From NCBI RefSeq assembly GCF_013911965.1, contig NZ_JACESE010000024.1:1-56385 (forward strand): a stretch of 56,385 bases of DNA, given 5' to 3'. Position numbers and translations under genes: made by a program. Source of the stretch: Phenylobacterium sp. GTDB lineage: Bacteria; Pseudomonadota; Alphaproteobacteria; Caulobacterales; Caulobacteraceae. Positions 30,451-39,465 of this stretch are shown one piece after another (the first letter of the stretch is position 1; each line of letters begins with the position of its first letter). The notes under the pieces were generated by a model. It was not told where the DNA came from and made no database searches. It saw only the letters and a program-made list of their open reading frames with translations.

Positions 30451-31149
30451 TCAGCCCAGGTGCTGCTTGAAGAAGGCGTCGGTGCGCTGCTGGGCGCGTT
30501 GGGCGTCCGCCTCGTGGTAGTGCTCGCCGCCCTTGCGGGCGAAGGCGTGGTCGCGGCCGGGATAGGTGTGGATCTCGATCTGCGGATGGTTCTTCAGGGC
30601 CTTGAGGATCAGGTCCTGGGCCGGCTTGGGCACGAACTGGTCCTCCTCGGCGATATGCATCAGCAGGGGATGGGCCAGGCGCTCGGCCTCGCCGGTGCGC
30701 TGCTCGATGCCCACGCCGTAGAAGGAGACGCAGGCGTCGGCGTCGGTGCGGGTGGCGGTGGTGAAGGCCAGCAGGCCGCCCAGGCAGAAGCCCACCGCGC
30801 CCACCTTGCCGTTGCAGTCGGCCGAGCCGCGGACCTGATCGATCACGGCGCGGATGTCGCGCACCCCCTGGTCGGGGTCGAAGGCGTTCATCAGCTCGAA
30901 GGCCTTCTTCCACTCGGCCTCGGACTGGTCGGTGATGTCGACGCCCGGCTCGATCCGCCAGAAGAGGTCGGGGCAGACGGCCAGATAGCCCTTGGCGGCG
31001 TAGTCGTCGCAGATGTCCCGCATCACCTTGTTGACGCCGAAGATCTCCTGGAGGACCACGATGGCCGGGGCGGGCGTCTGGGCGGGCTTGGCCACATAGG
31101 CCGAAAAGGCGCCGTCGGGGGTTTGGATCTGAAGGGTTTCGCCGGCCAT
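30451..31149 (-). CDS. Dienelactone hydrolase family protein
   Basis: A 232-residue alpha/beta hydrolase with VVLQEIFGVNKVMRDICD, the Cys nucleophile in GFCLGG (near residue 112), Asp in EEDQFVP and His in PGRDHAFARKG. This is the Cys-Asp-His triad of dienelactone hydrolases. The substrate in the cell is not known; most such proteins outside aromatic degradation operons are unassigned. The ATG at 31149 has GGAG five bases upstream. It is followed by the quinone oxidoreductase gene in the same direction. Confidence 0.9.
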   Translation of the reverse strand: MAGETLQIQTPDGAFSAYVAKPAQTPAPAIVVLQEIFGVNKVMRDICDDYAAKGYLAVCPDLFWRIEPGVDITDQSEAEWKKAFELMNAFDPDQGVRDIRAVIDQVRGSADCNGKVGAVGFCLGGLLAFTTATRTDADACVSFYGVGIEQRTGEAERLAHPLLMHIAEEDQFVPKPAQDLILKALKNHPQIEIHTYPGRDHAFARKGGEHYHEADAQRAQQRTDAFFKQHLG

Positions 31150-31190
31150 TCTATGCTCCGTTCCGAAAGGTCGCCGCAAAGCGTGCGCCA

Positions 31191-31258
31191 TAAGGGCGCA
31201 GGGCTACTAGCCTGCGTCCCTAGCGCAGGACCATAACATTGTCGTCACTGCGCCCTTA
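31191..31258. promoter_or_regulatory. Inverted repeat in a divergent promoter region
   Basis: TAAGGGCGCAG (31191-31201) and CTGCGCCCTTA (31248-31258) are perfect 11-base inverted copies 46 bases apart, with a nested CCTGCG/CGCAGG pair between them. They lie between the divergent starts of the hydrolase gene and the DUF6489 gene. An operator pair or a large hairpin in the DUF6489 leader are both possible. Confidence 0.45.
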
Positions 31259-31286
31259 GGCCTTGGGCGCGCAAGGGAGGCTTCCC

Positions 31287-31538
31287 ATGAAGATGTCCGT
31301 CGAGATCGACTGCACCCCCGCCGAGGCGCGCGCCTTCCTGGGCCTGCCCGACGTGACTGAGCTGAATGAGAAGATGGTCGCCGAGATGAGCAAGCGGATG
31401 GAGGCCAATATGGCCATGGCTTCGCCCGACGAGCTGATGAAGGCCTGGACGGCCTTCGGCGTCGGCGCCCAGGAGCAGTTCCGCAAGCTGATGACGGCGG
31501 CGGCCGAAAGCGCCATGGGCGGCAATCGGCCCAAATGA
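31287..31538 (+). CDS. DUF6489-type small protein
   Basis: An 83-residue, mostly helical, acidic protein beginning [20 protein letters not shown], followed by PDVTELNEK. This N-terminus is typical of an alphaproteobacterial family of unknown function (DUF6489). AGGGAGG lies 6 bases upstream of the ATG, so the longer frame from 31263 is rejected. Its stop overlaps the mnmE start by four bases (ATGA). The middle helix is Met-rich ([19 protein letters not shown]). Confidence 0.85.
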   Translation: MKMSVEIDCTPAEARAFLGLPDVTELNEKMVAEMSKRMEANMAMASPDELMKAWTAFGVGAQEQFRKLMTAAAESAMGGNRPK

Positions 31539-32833
31539 GCGACACCATCTACGCCGCGGCCACCGCGCCGGGCCGGGCCGCCGTCGCGGTGATCCGCGTT
31601 TCCGGGCCGCGGGCGCGCGAGGCCGTTCGCGCCCTGGCCGGCCGAGCGCCGCGGGCGCGCGAGGCTGTGGTGCGGACCTTGCGGGACGGGCAGGGCGCGG
31701 TGCTGGACCAGGCGCTCGTCCTCTTCTTCCGCGGTCCGGCCAGCCATACCGGGGAGGACTCCGCGGAGTTTCACGTGCACGGCGGCCCCGCCGTGGTGGC
31801 CGGCGTGCTGCAGGCCCTCGCCGCCCTGGGCCTGCGGCTGGCCGAGCCCGGCGAATTCACCCGGCGGGCTTTCGAGAACGGCAAGCTCGACCTCGCCCAG
31901 GCCGAGGGGGTGGCCGACCTGATCGAGGCCGAGACGGCGGCCCAGCGGCGCCAGGCGCTCGACCAGCTCGGCGGCCGCCTGAGCCAGGCCCAGGCCCGCT
32001 GGCGCGAGGGGCTGATCGAGGCCCTGTCGGTCTTCGAGGCTGCGGTGGACTTTCCCGACGAGGAGATCCCCGAGGACGTCGCCGCCCGGGCCCGGCCCAT
32101 CCTGACGGAGCTGATCGGCGAGATCGAAGCCGCGGCCGGCGCCGCCGAGCGGGGCGAGCGGGTGCGCGAAGGCTACCGGATCGCGCTCGTCGGCAAGCCC
32201 AATGCGGGCAAGAGCACCCTGCTGAACGCCCTGGCCCGGCGCGAGGCGGCCATTGTCACGGCGACGCCGGGCACCACGCGCGACATCATCGAGGTCCCCC
32301 TGGTCCTGGGCGGCTACAAGGTCATCGTCGCCGACACGGCCGGTCTGCGGGACACGGCCGACGAGATCGAGGCCGAGGGCGTGCGGCGCGCGCGCGCCTG
32401 GGCGGCCGGCGCGGACCTGCGGATCTGGCTGGTGGACGGGACCGATCCGGACCCGGGGCCGGCGCCGCCGGAGGTGGGCGGCGACGACCTCATCCTGGCC
32501 ACGAAGCGTGATCTCGGGGAGTCCGCTTCGGTCGGGACGCCGTTCACGACCCGCAGCCCCAACGACCTCGCCTGGCTCGAACAGACCCTGACCGAGCGGG
32601 TGGTCGAGGCCCTGGGCGGGGCTGAGCCGCCGGCGGCCACACGGCTGCGGCACCAGGCCCTGCTGCTGGAAGCCGCCGACCGCCTGCGACGGGCGGCGGG
32701 TCCGGAGCCTGAGCCGGAACTGGCGGCCGAAGACGTCCGGCTCGCGGCGCGAGCGCTGGACCGGATCACCGGCCGCATCCATCCGGAGGATGTGCTGGAC
32801 CGGGTGTTCTCCAGCTTCTGCATCGGGAAGTGA
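31535..32833 (+). CDS. mnmE: tRNA uridine-5-carboxymethylaminomethyl(34) synthesis GTPase
   Basis: A 432-residue protein. The N-terminal formyl-tetrahydrofolate-binding domain (to about 118) holds EFHVHGG and [21 protein letters not shown] helical domain with an embedded G domain follows: GKPNAGKST near 216, DTAG, then TKRD. It ends with the catalytic FCIGK. With MnmG it makes the cmnm5U34 wobble modification; mnmG is the next gene. The ATG overlaps the DUF6489 stop. A parS site begins at the base right after the stop codon. Confidence 0.96.
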   Translation: MSDTIYAAATAPGRAAVAVIRVSGPRAREAVRALAGRAPRAREAVVRTLRDGQGAVLDQALVLFFRGPASHTGEDSAEFHVHGGPAVVAGVLQALAALGLRLAEPGEFTRRAFENGKLDLAQAEGVADLIEAETAAQRRQALDQLGGRLSQAQARWREGLIEALSVFEAAVDFPDEEIPEDVAARARPILTELIGEIEAAAGAAERGERVREGYRIALVGKPNAGKSTLLNALARREAAIVTATPGTTRDIIEVPLVLGGYKVIVADTAGLRDTADEIEAEGVRRARAWAAGADLRIWLVDGTDPDPGPAPPEVGGDDLILATKRDLGESASVGTPFTTRSPNDLAWLEQTLTERVVEALGGAEPPAATRLRHQALLLEAADRLRRAAGPEPEPELAAEDVRLAARALDRITGRIHPEDVLDRVFSSFCIGK

Positions 32834-32849
32834 TGTTTCACGTGGAACA
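32834..32849. promoter_or_regulatory. parS: parS site 1
   Basis: TGTTTCACGTGGAACA, 15 of 16 bases of the palindromic parS consensus and close to the Caulobacter form. It directly follows the mnmE stop codon. ParB binds such sites and loads CTP-dependent clamps onto the DNA. Confidence 0.9.
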
Positions 32850-32870
32850 TCGTGCGTGAGCCTAAGCCTG

Positions 32871-32886
32871 TGTTTCACGTGAAACA
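32871..32886. promoter_or_regulatory. parS: parS site 2 (perfect palindrome)
   Basis: TGTTTCACGTGAAACA, a perfect 16-base parS palindrome, 21 bases after site 1. Confidence 0.93.
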
Positions 32887-32917
32887 GCGCCGGTAGGGCC
32901 GAGCGCTACCCCTCCGG

Positions 32918-32933
32918 CGTTTCACGTGAAACA
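32918..32933. promoter_or_regulatory. parS: parS site 3
   Basis: CGTTTCACGTGAAACA, the consensus except for the first base, 31 bases after site 2. The three sites are within 100 bases of one another in the mnmE-mnmG spacer. Confidence 0.9.
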
Positions 32934-32953
32934 GGCGCAGTAGGCCCCTTCAG

Positions 32954-33088
32954 TCGCTCCGGGCCACCTCCCCCTCGCTAAGGGGGAGCATCTTCTCACC
33001 GGGCCCCCGCAGCCGCAGAGCAGATCCTCCCCCTTAGCGAGGGGGAGGTGGCCCGGAGGGCCGGAGGGGGCCGGCGCGACAGCGCCGG
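32954..33088 (-). repeat. Dispersed intergenic hairpin repeat, copy B (inverted)
   Basis: Read on the minus strand it has the same module order as copy A. In this copy the outer arms are extended: 32957-32993 and 33023-33058 are inverted copies of about 36 bases (CCGGGCCACCTCCCCCTCGC then TAAGGGGGAG), so the whole can form one long hairpin. It lies in the 388-base mnmE-mnmG spacer beside the parS cluster. Bases 33089-33221 hold the presumed mnmG promoter and no gene. Confidence 0.75.
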
Positions 33089-33221
33089 TAACCGTCGCTC
33101 CGCCCCAAACCGCTTCGTGCGACGCCCCGCAGCGTCGACGTTCGCCCGCACTTCGCCTATATAGCGAGGGCTCGCCCCCGCCTGCGCGGGGGCGTCCGTG
33201 CTTTGAAGACGAACGACCGCA

Positions 33222-35084
33222 ATGTCAGCCAACTCCACCTGGGACGTGATCGTGATCGGCGGCGGCCATGCGGGCTGCGAAGCCGCGGCCGCGGCTGCGC
33301 GGGTGGGCGCGCGCACCCTGCTGCTCACCCACAAGGTCGAGACGATCGGCGAGATGTCCTGCAACCCGGCCATCGGCGGCCTGGGCAAGGGGCACCTGGT
33401 CCGCGAGATCGACGCCCTGGACGGCGTCATGGGCCGCATGGCCGATGCCGCCGGCATCCAGTTCCGCCTGCTGAACCGTTCCAAGGGCGCCGCCGTGCGG
33501 GGTCCCCGGTCGCAGATCGACCGCAGGCTCTATCGCGAGGCCATGCAGGCCGAGCTGGTCGCCACGCCGAACCTGACAATCCGCGCCGAGGCGGTCGAGG
33601 ACCTCATCGTCCGGGACGGCCGGGTCGCGGGCGTGGCGGGGGCGAGCGGCGAGACCTACGCCGCCGGCCGCGTCGTGCTGACCACGGGCACCTTCCTCAA
33701 AGGTCTGATCCACCTGGGCGACCGCCGCATTCCGGCGGGCCGGGCGGGCGAGGCGCCGGCCATCGGCCTGGCCGACCGGCTCTATGATCTGGGCCTCGCC
33801 ATGGGCCGGCTGAAGACCGGCACGCCGGCGCGGCTGGACGGGGCCTCCATCGCCTGGGACCGGCTCGAGATGCAGCAGGCGGACGATCCGCCGACGCCGT
33901 TCTCCTTTCTGACGGCGGCGATCACCACCCCGCAGATCGCCTGCGGCATCACCTATACGACCGAAGAGACGCACCGGATCATCGCCGAGCGGCTGTCGGA
34001 ATCGGCGGTCTATGGCGGCCGGATCAATGGCCGCGGCCCGCGCTACTGCCCCTCCATCGAGGACAAGGTCGTCCGCTTCGCCGACAAGACGAGCCACCAG
34101 ATCTTTCTGGAGCCGGAGGGGCTGGACGACGACACCGTCTATCCCAACGGCATCTCGACCTCGGTCTCGGAAGAGACGCAGGACCTCTTCCTGCGCACCA
34201 TTCCGGGTCTCGAGAACGTCCGGGTGAAGCGCTACGGCTACGCCATCGAATACGACTATGTCGATCCGCGGGAGCTCTATCCGACCCTGGAGGTCAAGCG
34301 CCTGCCGGGCCTCTATCTCGCGGGCCAGATCAACGGCACCACGGGCTATGAGGAGGCCGGCGCCCAGGGCCTGGTGGCCGGCCTCAACGCCGCCCGCGCC
34401 GCCGGCGGCGGGGAGGGGCACGTTTTCGCCCGGGACGAGGCCTATATCGGGGTGCTGATCGACGACCTGGTCACACGCGGTGTGACCGAGCCCTACCGCA
34501 TGTTCACCAGCCGGGCGGAGTTCCGTCTGACTCTGCGCGCCGACAACGCCGACCAGCGCCTGACCGGCAAGGGGATCGAGCTGGGCGTCGTGGGCGCTGA
34601 CCGCGCCGCCGCCTTCGGCGAGAAATCCGCCGCTCTGGCCGGCGCCCGGGCCCGCGCCGCCGAACTGACCCTGACCCCGGCCCAGGCGGCCAAGGCCGGC
34701 CTGCCGGTCAAGGCCGACGGGGTGGTGCGCAACCTTGTCCAGCTGCTCGCCTATCCGACCATCGGCTTTGCGGACCTGGCCGCCCTGTGGCCGGAGATCG
34801 GCGCCTGGTCGCCGGCCGTGCGCGAGCAGGTGGAGATCGACGCCTCCTATGCCGGCTATCTCGATCGCCAGGCCGCCGACGTCGAAGCCTTCCGCCGCGA
34901 CGAGGACCTGCGTCTGCCGGCCGAGCTCGACTATGCGACCGTGGGCGGTCTCTCGAACGAGGTGCGCGAGAAGCTCGCCGCCGTCCGACCGCTGACGCTC
35001 GGCCAGGCCGCCCGCATCGAGGGCGTGACGCCCGGTGCGCTCACGGCCCTGCTCGCCCATGTGCGGCGCAAGGTGGCGGCGTGA
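33222..35084 (+). CDS. mnmG: tRNA uridine-5-carboxymethylaminomethyl(34) synthesis enzyme, FAD subunit
   Basis: A 620-residue FAD protein and partner of MnmE. It has [12 protein letters not shown] at residues 10-21 (FAD site), [25 protein letters not shown] split over the active-site region, RGPRSQIDR, and [16 protein letters not shown]. The C-terminal helical domain binds tRNA and MnmE. The stop codon overlaps the rsmG GTG start. It begins the segment mnmG-rsmG-parA-parB, the conserved origin-proximal order in many bacteria. Confidence 0.97.
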   Translation: MSANSTWDVIVIGGGHAGCEAAAAAARVGARTLLLTHKVETIGEMSCNPAIGGLGKGHLVREIDALDGVMGRMADAAGIQFRLLNRSKGAAVRGPRSQIDRRLYREAMQAELVATPNLTIRAEAVEDLIVRDGRVAGVAGASGETYAAGRVVLTTGTFLKGLIHLGDRRIPAGRAGEAPAIGLADRLYDLGLAMGRLKTGTPARLDGASIAWDRLEMQQADDPPTPFSFLTAAITTPQIACGITYTTEETHRIIAERLSESAVYGGRINGRGPRYCPSIEDKVVRFADKTSHQIFLEPEGLDDDTVYPNGISTSVSEETQDLFLRTIPGLENVRVKRYGYAIEYDYVDPRELYPTLEVKRLPGLYLAGQINGTTGYEEAGAQGLVAGLNAARAAGGGEGHVFARDEAYIGVLIDDLVTRGVTEPYRMFTSRAEFRLTLRADNADQRLTGKGIELGVVGADRAAAFGEKSAALAGARARAAELTLTPAQAAKAGLPVKADGVVRNLVQLLAYPTIGFADLAALWPEIGAWSPAVREQVEIDASYAGYLDRQAADVEAFRRDEDLRLPAELDYATVGGLSNEVREKLAAVRPLTLGQAARIEGVTPGALTALLAHVRRKVAA

Positions 35085-35791
35085 CCGGCGCGGCGACCGC
35101 CTCGGGGGCGAAATCGGCCGAGAAGGGCCCTGAAAAAATCGGCCCTGTGGCGCACAGCGGCCTATCCCCCATCGACGCTTCGGATTTTGTGCGCCTCAGC
35201 GGGGCCTCGGAAGCGCAGATTTCGGCTCTGGAGACCTTCCGAGAGCTCCTAACCGACTGGAATCAAAGGATGAATCTGGTCGGTCCCGCCACCTTGCCCG
35301 ACTTCTGGGGAAGGCATGCGTGGGACTCCGCCCAGCTCATTTCTTTGGCGCCCGAAGCCCGCACCTGGGCCGATCTGGGCGCCGGGGCCGGCCTGCCCGG
35401 ACTCGTGCTCGCCATCCTGGGCCAGGGGCGCGAGGGCTTCCACGTCCACCTGGTGGAGAGCATGGCCAAGCGCTGCCGCTTCCTCGCCGAGGTGGTCGGC
35501 GCGCTGGACCTGCCGGCCACCATCCATAACGACCGTGCGGAAAACCTGCGCCTCGATGTGGATATCGTCACCGCCCGGGCTTGCGCCCCCCTGACCCGCC
35601 TGCTGGGCTACGCCAAGCCCTATCTCGACCGCGGCGCGGAGGGCCTCTTCCTCAAGGGCCAGGACGTGGCCGCCGAGGTGGAGGAGGCCCGCGCCGCCTG
35701 GCGCTTCGAGTCCGAACAGATCCCCAGCGCCAGCGATCCCCGCGGCCGCATCCTACGCGTAAGGAGCCAGGTCCATGCCCGCCGAAGCTGA
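35081..35791 (+). CDS. rsmG: 16S rRNA (guanine527-N7)-methyltransferase
   Basis: A 236-residue methyltransferase (GidB). It has [26 protein letters not shown] near residue 105 (SAM site), [11 protein letters not shown] and [12 protein letters not shown]. It methylates G527 of 16S rRNA; loss gives low-level streptomycin resistance in other bacteria (known). The GTG start overlaps the mnmG stop (GTGA). The first 30 residues are an unconserved extension. The 3' end overlaps parA by 17 bases. Confidence 0.94.
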   Translation: MTGAATASGAKSAEKGPEKIGPVAHSGLSPIDASDFVRLSGASEAQISALETFRELLTDWNQRMNLVGPATLPDFWGRHAWDSAQLISLAPEARTWADLGAGAGLPGLVLAILGQGREGFHVHLVESMAKRCRFLAEVVGALDLPATIHNDRAENLRLDVDIVTARACAPLTRLLGYAKPYLDRGAEGLFLKGQDVAAEVEEARAAWRFESEQIPSASDPRGRILRVRSQVHARRS

Positions 35792-36623
35792 GGTGAAGGA
35801 GGCGCCGGCCGCCCCGGCGGCGGCGGCCAAGGCCCGCATCCTCGTGATCGCCAACCAGAAGGGCGGGGTGGGCAAGACCACCACGGCCATCAATCTCGGC
35901 ACGGCGCTGGCCGCCGTGGGCGAGAAGGTGCTGCTGATCGACTCCGACCCGCAGGGCAACGCCTCCACCGGCCTCGGCGTCGGCCGGGCGAAGCGCAAGA
36001 CCACCCTCTACGACGTGCTGATGGGCGAGAAGCCGGCGACCGAGGCGGTGGTGGCCACCGACCTGCCGGGCCTCTACCTGATCCCGGCCGATCCGGACCT
36101 CTCGGGGGTGGAGCTGGAGCTGGGCGGTCAGAGCCGGCGGTCCTTCAAGCTCCGCGACGCCCTGGACAGGATCCGGCGCGAGGGCGACTTCACCTATGTG
36201 CTGATCGACTGCCCGCCGTCGCTGAACCTGCTGACGGTGAACGCCATGACGGCGGCCGATGCGGTGCTGGTCCCCCTGCAGTGCGAGTTCTTCGCCCTGG
36301 AGGGCCTGACCCAGCTGATGCGGACGGTGGAGCTGGTGCGCGGCAGCCTCAATCCGGCCCTGGAGATCCAGGGCGTGGTGCTGACCATGTACGATCGGCG
36401 CAACAGCCTCTCCGAACAGGTGGCCCGCGACGTGCGCGACCATTTCGGCGAGACCGTCTACGAGACCATGATCCCGCGCAATGTGCGGGTGTCGGAGGCG
36501 CCGTCCTTCGGCAAGCCGGTCCTGGTCTATGATCTGAAATGTGCGGGCAGCCAGGCCTATCTGAAACTGGCCCGCGAGGTGGTGGCGCGCGAGCGCCGGC
36601 GGCGCGCCAAGGCCGCCGCCTAG
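35775..36623 (+). CDS. parA: Chromosome partitioning ATPase ParA
   Basis: A 282-residue deviant-Walker ATPase: NQKGGVGKTTTAINL near 29-43, LIDSDPQGNASTGLG, and YVLIDCPPSLNLLT. After an Ala/Glu-rich N-terminal segment of about 20 residues it is a chromosomal (short) ParA without a DNA-binding helix-turn-helix. With ParB and the parS sites 3 kb upstream it moves the new origin to the opposite pole; in Caulobacter it is essential (known). It begins inside the end of rsmG. Confidence 0.97.
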   Translation: MPAEAEVKEAPAAPAAAAKARILVIANQKGGVGKTTTAINLGTALAAVGEKVLLIDSDPQGNASTGLGVGRAKRKTTLYDVLMGEKPATEAVVATDLPGLYLIPADPDLSGVELELGGQSRRSFKLRDALDRIRREGDFTYVLIDCPPSLNLLTVNAMTAADAVLVPLQCEFFALEGLTQLMRTVELVRGSLNPALEIQGVVLTMYDRRNSLSEQVARDVRDHFGETVYETMIPRNVRVSEAPSFGKPVLVYDLKCAGSQAYLKLAREVVARERRRRAKAAA

Positions 36624-36632
36624 GGAGCGTTG

Positions 36633-37559
36633 ATGAGCATGGCGGAGAACCGCAGGGGCCTGGGCCGGGGCCTGTCGGCCCTTCTGGGCGACGTGGAGGA
36701 CGAGGTTCCGGTGGAGGCCGGCGAGGGCGGCGAGGCGGCCGCCCCGGCCGCGCGCCCGCCGGCCACCGGCTATCGCGACGCGCCGATCGAGCTCCTGCAT
36801 CCCAACCCGTCCCAGCCGCGCCATGTCTTCCGCGAGGAGGAGATGGCCGAACTGGCGGACTCCATCCGCGAGCGCGGCGTGCTGCAGCCCATCCTGGTGC
36901 GCACCCGCCACGACGGCCAGTACGAGATCGTCGCCGGCGAGCGGCGCTGGCGGGCCAGCCAGAGGGCGGGCCTGCACACCGTGCCGGTCATCGTGCGCGA
37001 GCTCGACGACCTGCAGGTGATGGAGATCGCCATCGTCGAGAACGTCCAGCGGCTGGACCTCTCGGCGATCGAAGAGGCCCGCGGCTACGCCGTGCTGATG
37101 GACCGCTTCGGCCGCACCCAGGAGGTGGTGGCCCAGGTGGTGGGCAAGAGCCGCAGCCACGTGGCCAATATGCTGCGCCTCCTGAACCTGCCCGGCTCGG
37201 TGCAGAACATGGTGGTGGAAGGCAAGCTCACCGCCGGCCATGCGCGGGCCCTGATCACCGCCGACAACCCCGAGGCCCTCGCCGAACAGGTGATCGCCAG
37301 GAACCTGTCGGTGCGCGACACCGAGGCCCTGGTCCGGAAGGGCTCGGCGCCGGAAGCGGGGCGGACGTCCGGCGGCGGCCGCTCAGGCGGCGGCGGCGCC
37401 AAGGACACCGACACGCTCGCCCTGGAAAACGACCTCGCCGAGGTGCTGGGCCTCTCGGTCGAGATCGCCGACCGCGGCGGCGCCGGCGAGCTGAAGATCA
37501 AGTACGCCACGCTCGAGCAGCTCGACGACCTCTGCCGCCGCCTGTCGCGCACGGGTTGA
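36633..37559 (+). CDS. parB: Chromosome partitioning CTPase/DNA-binding protein ParB
   Basis: A 308-residue protein. The N-terminal GLGRGLSALLGD is the ParA-contacting segment. The CTP-binding ParB/Srx domain contains NPSQPRHVF and GERRWRASQ. The helix-turn-helix region (QEVVAQVVGKSRSHVANMLR over two lines of the protein, about 155-180) recognises parS. A Gly/Ser linker and a C-terminal dimerisation domain follow. The ATG at 36633 has GGGAG five bases upstream; a TTG one codon earlier is the alternative. Confidence 0.97.
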   Translation: MSMAENRRGLGRGLSALLGDVEDEVPVEAGEGGEAAAPAARPPATGYRDAPIELLHPNPSQPRHVFREEEMAELADSIRERGVLQPILVRTRHDGQYEIVAGERRWRASQRAGLHTVPVIVRELDDLQVMEIAIVENVQRLDLSAIEEARGYAVLMDRFGRTQEVVAQVVGKSRSHVANMLRLLNLPGSVQNMVVEGKLTAGHARALITADNPEALAEQVIARNLSVRDTEALVRKGSAPEAGRTSGGGRSGGGGAKDTDTLALENDLAEVLGLSVEIADRGGAGELKIKYATLEQLDDLCRRLSRTG

Positions 37560-37615
37560 ATTCTGGTCTATATTCAGTGGCTTATCGACAGACACCCCGA
37601 CCACGCTGAGTCCGT

Positions 37616-37747
37616 GGGGCCCCCTCCGGCCCTCCGGGCCACCTCCCCCTCGATGAGGGGGAGGATCTGCGCAGCGCTCGTTGGACGCTCAGCCCTAAGA
37701 TGCTCCCCCTTCCAGGGGGAGCTGCCGCCGAAGGCGGCTGAGGGGGT
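37616..37747 (+). repeat. Dispersed intergenic hairpin repeat, copy C
   Basis: It matches copy A over almost its full length (CCCCCTCCGGCCCTCCGGGC, ACCTCCCCCTCGATGAGGGG, GATGCTCCCCCTTCCAGGGG, then GCCGCCGAAGGCGGCTGAGG). It differs mainly in the middle spacer. It sits in the 328-base parB-holA convergent spacer. Confidence 0.75.
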
Positions 37748-37765
37748 TTGCGGCCCTGCGACCGC

Positions 37766-37877
37766 CCTCGTCCTTCGAGGCCCTGCTTGCGCAGGGCGCC
37801 TCAGGATGAGGTCGAACTGAAGCCTCGCTCCCGCGCCCCTCCTCCTGAGGTGCGAGCGGAGCGAGCCTCGAAGGACG
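37766..37877. repeat. Second intergenic repeat type
   Basis: TCCTTCGAGG (37771) is inverted at CCTCGAAGGA (37866-37875), and CCTCAGGA/TCCTGAGG form an inner inverted pair. The two half-elements are therefore head to head. The first half also occurs at 13066. Elements with TCCTTCGAG and CTCAGGATGAG are frequent in alphaproteobacterial intergenic DNA (known from general familiarity). Confidence 0.6.
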
Positions 37878-37887
37878 CACGGCGCCC

Positions 37888-38940
37888 CTACAGCCCCATC
37901 CGCTTGGCCCGCGCCGCGATCGTCAGGGCCAGGCGTTCGGCGATGAGGCGGTCGGGGCTGCCGGCGGTCTTGCAGGCGCGGTCGGCGGCGAGGATCTCGG
38001 GCTGGACGGCGTCGAGGAGCTCGAGGTTCCAGGCGCGCGCCTGGCGCAGGAACTCCCGCTCGTTCTTCCAGAAGACGCCGGAGGCCTTGGCCGCCTCCTG
38101 CAGGCCCGCGCCGCTCTTGGCGAGGGTCAGCGTGCGGCGCAGCTTGGCCAGGTGCTGGCCGATGGCGCGCACGGCGGCCGGGCCCGTCTCGCCCTCGGCG
38201 GCGGCGCGGCGGAGGGCGGCCTGGGCCTCGGCGATGCGGCCGCCGAACGCGTCGGAGGCGGCGTCGAAGAGGGAGGCTTCCGGCTCCACCCCCATGAAGT
38301 CCTCCAGGTCCTTCGGCGTGGCCGTCATGCCGCTGGACGGGCCCAGATAGAGGATCAGCCGCTCGATCTCCTGGCGGGCCACGCCGCGGTCGCGGGGCAG
38401 GCGGGCGACGAAGAGGGCGAGCGCATCGGAGTTCAAGCCCACACCCTCGGCGGTCAGCGCCTCGCGCACCAGGCGGGCCATGTCGCCGGGCTCGTCCTCG
38501 TAGCAGGGGATGGCGGCGCAGGCGTTCGCCTTCTCCGCATTGCGGCGCAGGGCCGAATTGCGGTCCAGCGCCCCGGCCTCGATCAGGAAGAAGGCCTCGG
38601 GATTGAACTCGCCCTCGGCGTGGCGCTTGAGCGCTTCGGCGGCCATCTTGTCGAGGCTGGCCTTCTCCACCGACAGCTTCAGTCGGACCAGGCGGCGGCC
38701 GCCCATCAGGGACTGGGAGGCCAGTTCGTTTTCCAGACGACCGGCGTCGCCGTCCACATCGGCGTCGGTGAGCAGGGCGACGTCGAAGGGATCGTCCGGC
38801 CGCTCGACCACCTTGCCGGCCAGCTGGTTGGCCCGCTCGCGCACCACGCCGATGTCGCGGCCATAGATCAGCGCGGCGCGGACGGCGGCGTCCGGCCGGG
38901 CCAGGAAGCGTTCGATGTCCGGCCGGCGGGAGAGGATCAT
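37888..38940 (-). CDS. holA: DNA polymerase III delta subunit
   Basis: A 350-residue clamp-loader subunit. It has the N-terminal YGRDIGVVRERANQL (a degenerate P-loop area), DALLTDAD-like and GGRRLVRL segments, and the helical C-terminal collar domain ending IAERLALTIAARAKRMGL. It opens the sliding clamp. It lies 13 bases downstream of lptE, in the usual alphaproteobacterial order leuS-lptE-holA. Confidence 0.93.
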   Translation of the reverse strand: MILSRRPDIERFLARPDAAVRAALIYGRDIGVVRERANQLAGKVVERPDDPFDVALLTDADVDGDAGRLENELASQSLMGGRRLVRLKLSVEKASLDKMAAEALKRHAEGEFNPEAFFLIEAGALDRNSALRRNAEKANACAAIPCYEDEPGDMARLVREALTAEGVGLNSDALALFVARLPRDRGVARQEIERLILYLGPSSGMTATPKDLEDFMGVEPEASLFDAASDAFGGRIAEAQAALRRAAAEGETGPAAVRAIGQHLAKLRRTLTLAKSGAGLQEAAKASGVFWKNEREFLRQARAWNLELLDAVQPEILAADRACKTAGSPDRLIAERLALTIAARAKRMGL

Positions 38941-38953
38941 GCCGGCCGCCCCG

Positions 38954-39454
38954 TCAGGCGCCGGCCTGGTCGGCGAACCAGGCGGCGAGCTCCAGCTCGA
39001 TCCGCCGGGCGGCCTCGGCGGCGGCCCGCTCCTGGGCGTCCTGCTGGGCGGCGACCGAGGCGTAGGGCTGGTCGGCGGAATCGTAGGTCAGCTCCACCCG
39101 GACCCGGCCGGTCTTGGCCGGATCGCCGGAGGGCAGGGCGCGCAGGGTGTAGGCCGCCGTCAGGACGTATTCGTACCGCGTGGCCACGTTGTCGACCCGC
39201 AGGCCGCGGGGGAAGCGCTGTTCGGAGATGTCGAGGTCGAGGCGCCAGGACGGCGCGGCCGCGCCGGGGCGCAGCATCAGCGTGTCTTCCAGCGCCTCGT
39301 TGACGAGATAGCCGGCCCGGCCTTCCGGCGCGGCGACGACGACGCCCGACAGGCCGGACGTGACGCCGCTTTCCGCATAGAGCGGGCGGAAGCCGCAGCC
39401 GGCCAGCAGGAGGCCGGCGCAGGCCAGGAGCACCAGGGAGCGGGTCTGCTTCAC
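38954..39454 (-). CDS. lptE: LPS-assembly lipoprotein LptE
   Basis: A 166-residue lipoprotein with signal sequence LVLLACAGLLLAGC (lipobox LAGC) and directly after it GFRPLYAES, the LptE hallmark. It partners the LptD barrel at the outer membrane. The start is GTG with GAGG 10 bases upstream. It stands between leuS and holA, the usual place. Confidence 0.92.
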   Translation of the reverse strand: MKQTRSLVLLACAGLLLAGCGFRPLYAESGVTSGLSGVVVAAPEGRAGYLVNEALEDTLMLRPGAAAPSWRLDLDISEQRFPRGLRVDNVATRYEYVLTAAYTLRALPSGDPAKTGRVRVELTYDSADQPYASVAAQQDAQERAAAEAARRIELELAAWFADQAGA

Positions 39455-39465
39455 GTCGGAACGCC

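Noticed and set aside
31767-31782. parS-like AGTTTCACGTGCACGG within mnmE
   Set aside because: The left half matches, but the right half does not. The bases encode the conserved MnmE segment EFHVHGG, so protein constraint explains them.
28862-33100. Possible CRISPR array from repeated CTCCCCCT hairpins
   Set aside because: There are only three copies in different intergenic gaps, in both orientations, with unequal spacing and no cas gene.
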